From an uncultured Lentisphaeria bacterium (lineage in GTDB: Bacteria > Verrucomicrobiota > Lentisphaeria > Victivallales > Victivallaceae): DNA of 16,058 nt. The number at the start of each line of letters is the position of its first letter. Position 1 is the stretch's first letter. The translations under genes were made by a program, and so were the position numbers. The notes under the pieces are model-generated. The model had not been told where the DNA came from and did no database searches. It worked only from the letters and a program-made list of their open reading frames with translations. The stretch is taken from positions 1-16,058 of the forward strand of contig CALABZ010000121.1 of the NCBI GenBank assembly GCA_937888615.1, written 5' to 3'. Positions 1 through 7,620 of the stretch are shown here, in pieces.

Positions 1-77
1 AAAAAAATGAAGATTTTTTTCAGAGAAAGCAACTTTTTAACACTAAACTATTACAATTCAACTAAAAGAGACGAAAA

Positions 78-764
78 ATGAAACAGATCAACCATGCTTA
101 CAGTCGGGAACACACTTTTACGCTCATTGAACTTCTTGTGGTTATAGCGATCATCGCTATATTGGCAAGTATGCTGCTGCCGGCCTTGAACCAGGCGCGG
201 GCCTCCGCCCGCAAGGCCCGTTGCCTCAGCCAGGTGAAACAGGTGGGCACCGCCCTGAAATTCTATTCGATGGATTATGCGGATTATATCCCGCCGTTGA
301 AGGCGATAAGCGGCGGACTGCCTGTTTTCGACTATACCCGGGAAATGATCACCGAGAATTACCTGAAGAGTGCGGGGCCGATTCCCGGTGCTACGGCACA
401 GAAAACGGCGGCGATCTGCATATGCGGGGATCAGGATAAAATCATCGCATACTATACGTCAAAGGGTAGAACTCCCGCTCAGATTGATACTTATATAAAT
501 CGTTACGGTACTTATTGTTATAATACAAGATATTCCAATACGAATACCAACCTCTTTTGGCCGATGACGTTGAAAACCATCGAAAAGCCCGCGGCGTGTG
601 CCCTGCTGGCGGACGGCCACAACGGAGAATGTTATCTGCAGCCCGATACCATTGCCTTCGCCCATGCGCCGGGCACAACCAATGTACTTTATTTTGACCT
701 TCATGCCATGAGCGAAAAAGAAATTCCGGGAGATAAGACCGACGTATTCTACACCGGAAGATAA
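78..764 (+). CDS. Pseudopilin-like protein with prepilin N-terminal methylation motif
   Basis: 228 residues. After a short basic leader, residues 14-29 are the class III prepilin signal FTLIELLVVIAIIAIL, followed by LLPALNQAR and a helix that continues into KQVGTALKFYSMDYADYIPP. This is the standard N-terminal half of Lentisphaerota/Planctomycetota pseudopilins. The C-terminal part carries FAHAPGTTNVLYFDLHA, the weak counterpart of the usual H-x-NVLFxDGHV ending. Such proteins are inserted in the inner membrane by one hydrophobic helix and, if processed by a prepilin peptidase, assemble into a type II-secretion-like pseudopilus. The residue before the F is Thr, not the Gly normally needed for cleavage, so processing is uncertain. 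The ATG at 78 is preceded by AAGAGA at 66-71. It lies upstream of exported CAZyme-like genes and may belong to their secretion or surface display; that link is inference. The family call is firm, the role is not. Confidence 0.88.
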   Translation: MKQINHAYSREHTFTLIELLVVIAIIAILASMLLPALNQARASARKARCLSQVKQVGTALKFYSMDYADYIPPLKAISGGLPVFDYTREMITENYLKSAGPIPGATAQKTAAICICGDQDKIIAYYTSKGRTPAQIDTYINRYGTYCYNTRYSNTNTNLFWPMTLKTIEKPAACALLADGHNGECYLQPDTIAFAHAPGTTNVLYFDLHAMSEKEIPGDKTDVFYTGR

Positions 765-821
765 CCGGATACAACCTGGCGGCATGACGACGGCGCCACC
801 GTCCGACTCGAATGTGATATC

Positions 822-858
822 GATAGGGCCTGTGGAGTGAGGGACAGAGCGCCCTATC
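822..858 (+). terminator. Terminator-like hairpin after the pseudopilin gene
   Basis: GATAGGGC at 822-829 pairs with GCCCTATC at 851-858. The stem can extend inward with CTGT at 830-833 against ACAG at 844-847, leaving a three-base bulge and a ten-base loop. The stem is followed by an A-rich then T-rich stretch (AAAAAATTTT), not an immediate T-run, so termination would be imperfect. It sits 58 bases after the pseudopilin stop and before the next ribosome binding site. The gap 765-916 holds no gene that I can see; its last 60 bases are very AT-rich and could hold a promoter, but none is convincing. Confidence 0.4.
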
Positions 859-916
859 TAAAAAATTTTAATGTGGATTTTTAATAAAAACAATTTGATA
901 GAGAGGAAGTTACAAA

Positions 917-3900
917 ATGATTCGATTTATTTCCGCCCTTACTACGGCACTATTGATGATTGCGGTATTGTTTATCTTTACCAGCGTCAACGCGGGAGCT
1001 CCGGTTGCGGCGAAGCAAGGACATGACGGCATCTATTTTTTTTCGATGGGGCATGAAAAAATGCCGGTTTTTCCAGGTTCCGTCCGAATTTCCCAAAACA
1101 GCCTGTACAGTCGGAATGCCGGATATGGCTGGATTCATGAGGGAACCCGGGGGGATCGCTCGGAGAATCTGGTGGCCAGAACGGCCCGTCCGAACAGCAG
1201 TCCGACACCGGACGATCTTTCCGGCAACCGGGTTTTCTGGCGCGGCGGCGACAAGCCTTTGATTTTCCGGGTCGATGTGCCGGACGGAAAATATCGGGTT
1301 TGGGTTTATTCGGGGATCTTTGATTTCGACCGTTTTGTCGATAGGGCGCCACCGAGATCTACACTCTTTCCCTACACGACGCTCTTCCGATCTCCGTTTT
1401 GTCGATATGGCGCCGTTCGAAATTACGGCGGGGGGCGAGTCGAAAAACAATCATGACGCCATTAAAAATTTCAAAACGTTCTTTTTCCGTGAATTTGACG
1501 GGGATTATGAGTATACGCCCGACTGGACTGTGAATACGATCTGGGAGAAATATGTGCGCGATCAGTCCATCACCATCTATGAATTGGACGGGGTGGCGAA
1601 AAACGGCGAATTGAATATCGAATTTCATAAGGCAAAGGCCAGCAGTACGGTACTGTCGATCAACGCAATCGTTATTTGCCCGCTTGACAAACTTGCGCAG
1701 GGCGAAAAATTGGTCGCCGGCATCGAAGAAGGCCGCCGCAGCCAGTTTGCCGCCAAAACGAAACTGATTCCGGCGGAACACGGCGGGCCGCTGCCGGAAG
1801 TGTCCGATGCCTTCAAGGAAGCGGGGATTGTCCCTTATGTCCGGAACTTCATGAAACGGGTCGATCCGGAATCCATCCCGCAGAAAAGCGAAATCGGACA
1901 GCCGCTGAATATGTTCATGGCGCAGGGACAACGTGAAATTCTGTCGTTTGCGTTTTATCCGCTGAAGAACCTGAAGGACGTGACGCTGGAGGTGAGCGCG
2001 CTCCGCAATGACGGCGGGAAAGTGCTCGACGGCAAGGACGTCAAACTGCAATGGATGCGTTACATGATTCAGCCGCTGGATTATATGCGGCGCAACTATG
2101 AATTCCGCGGCGTTCCGGTGCTGATGATGGAGAACAAGCCCCTGAATTATATCAAAGGGATGAACCGGCAATATATCCTGACGGTTGCGACCTCCCCGGA
2201 AACCGCGCCCGGCATTTACCATGGAACGGTCAAGGTGGCGGCGGCGGGGAAACCGTTGTTGTCGATGCCGCTGCAGGTCGAGGTATATCCGTTCAAGCTC
2301 GAGACTTATGCGGATGACGACGAACGGGTGTGGCTCTATTATGCGGACACTACCTACCGGAAGTATGGCGAACTGTTGTTTCCCGAGGCCGAAAGGTGGG
2401 ATCGGATCGATAAAGACCTGGCATTTATGAAAGAACAGTTGATTGCGCCGACGATCCTGTTTGATTACAAGGCCTCGAAAGATGAAATTGATCATTTCAT
2501 GGACCTGTACACAAAATACAATTTTCGCGGCTATGGCGTTTTCGGTGATTATTCCATGCTGGGCTTGTTGGAAAAATATTGTACGGGCCGCAGCAAAAAT
2601 AAGGACCTCACACCTTTCATAACCAAAATACGGACTGTGCTCGAACGGGGAAAAGAAAAGAACTGGCCTCAGCTTTCGTTCTATACGTTCGCGGAAATGA
2701 AATCGGGCGTACCGGGTTATAAACTGGCGCAGGAAATGCTGGCGCAACTCAAGCGGGAAATCCCCGGTGTGGTATTGATCGCATTGCCGAATTCGGTCCG
2801 GGAGGCCGAGGCCATGATCGACAGCGAGGCGGATATCGTCGGCCCCAACGCCGTAAGCATGACCGAAACCATCAGCGGCAAAGTACGCGACGCCAACAAA
2901 AAATTGTGGTTCTACGGCTGGGGTCGGCAACGGTTCCGCTGCGGCGTGATCGACTGGCGGCTGGGGAATCGCGGCGGCATCAAGGAATGGTACAGCTACA
3001 CGTCCGGGACGCCGTTCAATCCGGTGGACGGGACCTACTTCGACAGTTGGAACGACGCGCCTCCTTTCCTCGGACCGAATGGGCCGGTTTCGACCCTCGG
3101 CATGGAGGAAACAACCCAGGGGCGGATCGACTTCTTCTATATCGCGACCCTTGAAAAATGGATGGAACAGGCCGCACGGCATAAGACGCCGCAGACAGCC
3201 GGGGCATTGCGGCAGGCACAGGCTGTTATCGATGATTTGAAGGCACGGATTGTCCCTGATTATTTCTACTACTATAAACGGATGAAGGACAGCGGCTACA
3301 AGGACAATCAGTTCGATATCAACAAGGAAGAAGTGTTCAAGTGGAAGGACGATGAATACCAGGCGTACCGTCGGAAAATCGCCGGAGCGATTATCGCACT
3401 GAAGAATGCGATCGCCGGCATCGGAACAGCGGCGACGGATTCGGGGGAAAAGACTTCCGCCGCGTCGAATGCCGCCGCTTCCCTTCCCATGACGACAATT
3501 TTTACTGCGCAGTCGGACGGCGCCCTGCTTTTGTCGGCGGATTGCTTCACCGATTCGTCGCCGGGCTGGTCGCCGGACGGCAATATAATTTCCTTTATTT
3601 CCCGGCGGGAGGATGGGTACCGGATCGTTCTGGCTTACCTGAAAGACCGGAATATCGTCGTTCTGCCGGTCCCGGTTTCGCCGGAAGCCGGTTGTGAATG
3701 GTCGCCGGACGCGGCCCGGATCGCGTTTACCGCGGCGGACGGCACCGTAAAAGTGCTTTCCCTCGGGGACAACCAGACCCTGAGCCCTGGAAAAGGGGAA
3801 AATCCCGTATTTTCGCCGGACGGGAAAAAGCTCGCTTATGATTCTTCCCGTGGCATTGTCGTTTATGATTTTGCGTCGGGAGCCGCTTCGGAGATCGGGC

Positions 3901-4409
3901 GTTCGTCCGAACTGGAAGCGTCGGGCAAGCTCTGCTGGAGCCGCGACGGGAAATCGATCTATTATTCCGGCAACGGCGATATCCGGGTGACTTCGGTCAC
4001 GGGCGAGCGAAATCAAAAGCTGCTTGACCGCAGTAAAACCGGGCTCAACGTCGGCCCTGCGCTGGAAGATCCGGTCGTGTCGCCGGACGGGAAAAAGCTC
4101 TACCTGACGCTGAATTACGACGGCTTGTTCGCCCATGCCTCCAACAATCAACTGGCGGTGTATGATCTGGCCGCGAAGAAGCTGGTTCCGATCTGCGACG
4201 CCAACTCCTGGAGCCTGTCGCCGGACGGAAAACGAATCGTCTACGGCATCGGCGATCAACTGATGAGTTACGACACGGCTTCGGGCAGTCGGACGGCATT
4301 GTTCAAAGGGATGGACCCGGCGATTTCTCCGCGCGGCGACCGCGTGGCGTATTTGTACCGGCCGTCGCTGTTGGTCGAGCCGGATGTCCGGGTTTTCCGC
4401 TTACCGTGA
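917..4409 (+). CDS. Secreted GH123/DUF4091-like protein with C-terminal TolB-type propeller, frame broken by adapter insertion
   Basis: The ATG at 917 follows GAGGAA (903-908) at 8 bases. Two frames, 917-1343 and from 1394 to the stop at 4409, join into one 1142-residue protein once a 64-base artefact is removed; residue numbers below assume this. Residues 1-26 are a signal peptide (cleavage after VNA). Residues about 30-240 look like a beta-sandwich of galactose-binding or malectin type. Residues about 390-440 (GIYHGTVKV to LQVEVYPF) match the N-terminal beta domain of GH123/DUF4091 proteins, followed by a barrel to about 800 with FYGWGRQRFRCG and the MEETTQGRIDF segment. Residues about 835-1142 hold seven SPDG-type repeats of a TolB/PD40 propeller. 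It probably acts in the periplasm or outside the cell on a glycan; the substrate is unknown. The expected Asp-Glu pair reads Ala571-Glu572. The family call is by pattern and moderate. Confidence 0.72.
1330..1407 (+). repeat. 14-base assembly duplication flanking the adapter
   Basis: CCGTTTTGTCGATA occurs at 1330-1343 and again at 1394-1407, 64 bases apart, with the adapter between. The resemblance goes further: the true downstream bases TGGCGCC after the second copy are nearly repeated as GGGCGCC after the first, and both resemble the P5 stretch GATACGGCGACC. This chance similarity probably let an assembler overlap a genomic read end with an untrimmed adapter. Removing bases 1344-1407 gives a continuous reading frame. 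Confidence 0.93.
1349..1393 (+). other. Illumina P5/TruSeq read-1 adapter left in the assembly
   Basis: These 45 bases match, base for base from memory, the 3' part of the Illumina universal adapter: CCACCGAGATCTACAC (P5 end) running into the read-1 primer that ends GACGCTCTTCCGATCT. Translated, it gives the well-known contaminant peptide STLFPYTTLFRS on the plus strand and GRASCRERV on the minus strand. It is flanked by two copies of a 14-base genomic stretch and lies inside a gene whose frame is restored by deleting a 64-base unit. It is not biological sequence. Confidence 0.98.
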
Positions 4410-4438
4410 TTGCATTTTTTGAAAAAACGAAGTATAAT
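4410..4438 (+). promoter_or_regulatory. Sigma70-type promoter upstream of the propeller gene
   Basis: A perfect TATAAT lies at 4433-4438, and TTGCAT at 4410-4415 sits exactly 17 bases upstream as a half-matching -35 element. Transcription would begin near 4445, only about 20 bases before the ATG at 4465. The -10 and spacing are strong, the -35 weak. The 40-base gap after the stop at 4409 shows no clear terminator. Confidence 0.5.
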
Positions 4439-4464
4439 GGACTTATAAATTGCAGACTGTTGAA

Positions 4465-5682
4465 ATGACATTATTGAAATCAAGAGAAATCTATGTGAAT
4501 GACCGGCAGGCTATCGCTGTAACCAGCATGGCCAGGGTCGGAAGCCGAATTTATCTGGGACTTACCGCCGGTGCGCAGGCATTGGCGGTATACAACATCG
4601 ACACGGACACCATTGAGGCGTTGCCGCCAGTGTTTCCGTGGGTTGAAAAACGGAATTATTGCACGAAAATTCATAACGCACTGGGGGTGCTGGCGGACGG
4701 TTCGCTGTTGATCGGCGAAGGGAACCATTTCACCTGGGACGGGCTTCCGGTGACCAGCCGCTATCTCGACCAGGAACTCCCGGAATCAATGCTGGGACGC
4801 AAACGGAAACAGGGGTTTCCCGAAGTGGCGTACACGGACTTCTGCTTGAAGAATCTTTCCGGCTGGAACCGGCGGCGCGACGCGCCCGGAGGGAAAATCG
4901 TCCGTTTCGATCCGGCCACCGGCCAGAGCAAAGTCGTGGCTTCGCTGCCGCCGTATCTTTATGTACAGTCGATGGTGGTCGATCCGGTTCGTAACCGGGC
5001 TTTCGGACACACGATCCCGGACAATCATTTTTTCTACCTCAATCTGGATACCGGCGAATTGCAGGACCACGGGCGGATTTCCGATTACAGTTTCCATAAT
5101 CTCGCGATTGCGCCCAATGGCATCTGCTATGGCGCCTGGATCGAAAAAGGCAGCCCGGCCCTGAAACTGCTGCGCTTCGACCCGCAATCCGAAACGTTGA
5201 GCCATCTGGAAAGGGTGATCCTGCCGGATATCGGCCCGAAGGTGGCCGGCAACCAGGGGCTTGACCAATGGCTGGTGACTCGTGACGGTACTATGTACGT
5301 CGGTACGGCCGGACAGGCGGCGCTGCTGCGTTTCGACTGGAAGCGGGAACGTTTTATCACCGTGTCTCCCCAACTGACGGAAGCGCGAGTCACCTCGCTC
5401 GACGAGGATGAAAACGGGATGATCTGGATGGGGGCCGGTTATCCGCACATGCAACTTCTCTGTTTTGATCCGGCCACCGGGGCGGTCATCAACTACGGGC
5501 AGGTGAATGAAACCCTGCCGCGCTGTTATTTTCATTGCGCATGCTATTTCAAAGGTAAATTATATCTGGGTGAAACGGATGGATTTTCGCCCTCCATACA
5601 TATTCTTGATTTACAAAGCATCAGACAATTTACGGGAATGGAGAATTATGAGCAAGAGAAAAAAGCTTCCGGAAATCCTTGA
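4465..5682 (+). CDS. Cytoplasmic seven-bladed beta-propeller protein, function unknown
   Basis: 405 residues from the ATG at 4465, with no signal peptide. A TTG at 4450 and a GTG at 4495 (the latter with AAGAGA at 4482-4487) are alternative starts. I prefer the ATG because the REIYVNDRQAIAVTS segment looks like a natural first strand. Seven repeated units can be traced, each with a G-x-(I/M)YxG-type strand and an (L/V)xxFDPxTG turn, for example GGKIVRFDPATGQ, FYLNLDTGELQDHG, LLRFDPQSETL and LLCFDPATGAV. The fold resembles NHL, Vgb or two-component-regulator propellers; several polysaccharide lyases are also propellers, but I see no signature that assigns one. Its 3' end overlaps the next gene by 35 bases, implying coupled translation with a cytoplasmic glycosidase. 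A role in processing or sensing the same sugar is inference. Confidence 0.75.
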   Translation: MTLLKSREIYVNDRQAIAVTSMARVGSRIYLGLTAGAQALAVYNIDTDTIEALPPVFPWVEKRNYCTKIHNALGVLADGSLLIGEGNHFTWDGLPVTSRYLDQELPESMLGRKRKQGFPEVAYTDFCLKNLSGWNRRRDAPGGKIVRFDPATGQSKVVASLPPYLYVQSMVVDPVRNRAFGHTIPDNHFFYLNLDTGELQDHGRISDYSFHNLAIAPNGICYGAWIEKGSPALKLLRFDPQSETLSHLERVILPDIGPKVAGNQGLDQWLVTRDGTMYVGTAGQAALLRFDWKRERFITVSPQLTEARVTSLDEDENGMIWMGAGYPHMQLLCFDPATGAVINYGQVNETLPRCYFHCACYFKGKLYLGETDGFSPSIHILDLQSIRQFTGMENYEQEKKASGNP

Positions 5683-7582
5683 GGTTCCGTCAGTCTTTAA
5701 CATGGGGTTTCATTATACCAGTCAGTATTGCCGCCGTTACCGGATCAATGTCATGGGGCTGGTGGATCAGTCCTCGCCGGAATGGGAGGACTGGTATTTG
5801 CGGAGTCACAGTTTCGAAGCCTGCCGGGATATCGCGGAAGCCGGATACCGGATTCTCGAAATCCATTTTCTGTACGGATTCGGGCTGAGCGGAGAAAAAG
5901 AGGAATATGAGCGGACGCGCGAAATGGTTGTCAACGCCCATCGCGCCGGATTAAAGGTGCTCGGCTATTTTCAGTTTTTTTCGGTCCAGTCGGAAACCTT
6001 TTTTCTGGAAAATCCCTGGGCGAAAAAGTGCATTCAACTGGACGAGAACGGAAACAACCGGCGATATGCGTACAACCGCGACGCCCTGTGTTTCTCGCAT
6101 GAAAAAGTCCGGCAGTATTATCTGGACGGCATAAAGCTCGGGCTCAAATATTGCGACCTTGATGGAATCCGCCTCGATAACTCCTACAGCAAAACCTGTT
6201 ATTGCGAAAAATGCCAGCATGAATTCCGCAAATACCTGGAGACTGAATTCTCCGAGGCCGAAGCCCGCCGGATTTTCGGGATCTATCCGCTCAGCGAATG
6301 CCGCCTGGTTCCGGTTCATGTCCCGGAAGACCCGCTCTGGCAGGCTATGACCGATTTCGGCATCAAGCGTATGCGCCGCATGATGGGCTCTCTGTACCGG
6401 CAGGTCAAACGGATAAAGCCGGAAGCGGTTTTCGGCGGAAATCCGGCGGTCAGCCGGACCCCTGACGAGATCAGCGTCAAAAATCATATTTATCTGCCGG
6501 ACGCCGGGAAATTTTATGACCTGGTTTGTGCGGAAAATTCCCTGTTTCCGGGGCGTACCGGCGACAGTATACGGCATCAGACGTTGGTCTATAAGACCGC
6601 GGAGGCCAACGGTTTCAAGGCTTACGCGTCGCATCATCTGCACCGGGACGGGAAATTGCGCTGGCCGGAAAACACCCGTGAATGCGCGCTGTCTTTATTC
6701 GAGGCGTTGGCGTTTGGCGGACAAATTCCGACTGCCTGCTGGGGTTTGCGCATGGACGGGGACGAGTTCAAATCCCTGTATCAGCGCCCGGTATTTCTGG
6801 AAACGACCCGGGCGGCAGCGGACTTTCTGTCCGAACACGGCGAGATTTTCCGGGGGGCGGTCAGCGACGCCAAGCTCGGGATTTATGCCAACCGTTCCGC
6901 CCTCGCATTTGATTACGATCACAGTTGGTATTCCCTGCAGGGGTTGTTCCAGATTTTTCTGAAAAATCACATCCCATTCCGCATGGTCGATACCGACGAT
7001 ATCGAAAAACTCAAAAGCCTGTCGGGGCTGATTATTGCCGATATTCGTCCCGTATCTTCAAAGGTGCTTCGTGCGTTGCAGAATTTTGCCGTCCGGGGTG
7101 GAAAAATATTCATGACCGGCGAGGCCTGCCGTTATGACGAATACATGTCGCTTCGTCCCCGCCGTGAGCTTGAAGGCCTGTTTCCGGACGGTTCCGTCAT
7201 CTATGGCGTCGATACTCCCGAGGCGTGCGAGAAAGGACTGGTGCGCCTTGACGATCCGGAAGGCCCGGTATTCCCTTATCCACGGGAAGCCGACAGGGTT
7301 CTGGAGGCGGTAAAGATTCTGTCGCCGGATGGATACCGGATCGAAGCGCCCGAATTCATTGCGGCGGAAACCTGGCGCAATGCGGACGGGCGTAAGGTGG
7401 TTGCCCTGTTGAATTACGACAATGCCCACCCCGCGGACGTGACGCTGGGGCTGTCGTTGCGGGCCGGGGATGTTCAAATTCATTCTCCCCGGCGGTTCGG
7501 GGTTCGTTCCGGTACGGTCAAGGGTAATGAAGTCCGGCTGAAGGGGCTGGATACCCTGGCAATGGTATCTTTTCGATTGTAA
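5648..7582 (+). CDS. Cytoplasmic glycosidase-like protein (GHL6/GH42-type barrel with trimerisation-like domain)
   Basis: 644 residues from the ATG at 5648, which has GGAG at 5640-5643. The open frame extends upstream to 5507, but that part lies inside the preceding gene and has no ribosome binding site. There is no signal peptide. Residues about 15-400 form a barrel of the kind seen in hypothetical glycosyl hydrolase 6 and GH42 relatives, with the motif DGIRLDN (172-178) followed by a CYCEKC cluster and QHEFRKYL, typical of these proteins. Residues about 426-495 (WYSLQGLFQIFLKNH, then GGKIFMTGEA) match the GH42 trimerisation domain, which has a flavodoxin-like fold. The last 80 residues are a beta-sandwich ending in LDTLAMVSFRL. 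It likely cleaves an imported oligosaccharide. The bond it cuts cannot be read from the sequence. The catalytic pair is not assigned; Asp177 is one candidate. Confidence 0.78.
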   Translation: MSKRKKLPEILEVPSVFNMGFHYTSQYCRRYRINVMGLVDQSSPEWEDWYLRSHSFEACRDIAEAGYRILEIHFLYGFGLSGEKEEYERTREMVVNAHRAGLKVLGYFQFFSVQSETFFLENPWAKKCIQLDENGNNRRYAYNRDALCFSHEKVRQYYLDGIKLGLKYCDLDGIRLDNSYSKTCYCEKCQHEFRKYLETEFSEAEARRIFGIYPLSECRLVPVHVPEDPLWQAMTDFGIKRMRRMMGSLYRQVKRIKPEAVFGGNPAVSRTPDEISVKNHIYLPDAGKFYDLVCAENSLFPGRTGDSIRHQTLVYKTAEANGFKAYASHHLHRDGKLRWPENTRECALSLFEALAFGGQIPTACWGLRMDGDEFKSLYQRPVFLETTRAAADFLSEHGEIFRGAVSDAKLGIYANRSALAFDYDHSWYSLQGLFQIFLKNHIPFRMVDTDDIEKLKSLSGLIIADIRPVSSKVLRALQNFAVRGGKIFMTGEACRYDEYMSLRPRRELEGLFPDGSVIYGVDTPEACEKGLVRLDDPEGPVFPYPREADRVLEAVKILSPDGYRIEAPEFIAAETWRNADGRKVVALLNYDNAHPADVTLGLSLRAGDVQIHSPRRFGVRSGTVKGNEVRLKGLDTLAMVSFRL

Positions 7583-7620
7583 ACAAAAAAAGATTGAAAT
7601 AAGCAGAGGTTGACAAACGG

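Noticed and set aside
1275..1393. Apparent N-terminus of the 3' frame before the adapter
   Set aside because: The residues before RFVDMAPFE come from out-of-frame genomic sequence and adapter (LHSFPTRRSSDL). They vanish when the 64-base artefact is removed.
1359..4259. Long open frame on the minus strand (966 codons)
   Set aside because: It is antisense to a well-supported gene with SPDG repeats and barrel motifs, has Arg/His/Pro-rich composition typical of shadow frames, and its start side runs into the adapter. No ribosome binding site or domain is visible.
5507..5647. Upstream extension of the glycosidase frame
   Set aside because: It lies inside the preceding propeller gene, has no ribosome binding site, and encodes no recognisable domain. 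The ATG at 5648 has GGAG at a suitable distance.
4465..5682. Propeller protein as a PL22 oligogalacturonate lyase
   Set aside because: The length and fold would fit, but the N-terminal and metal-binding segments I recall for PL22 are not seen. The function is left open.
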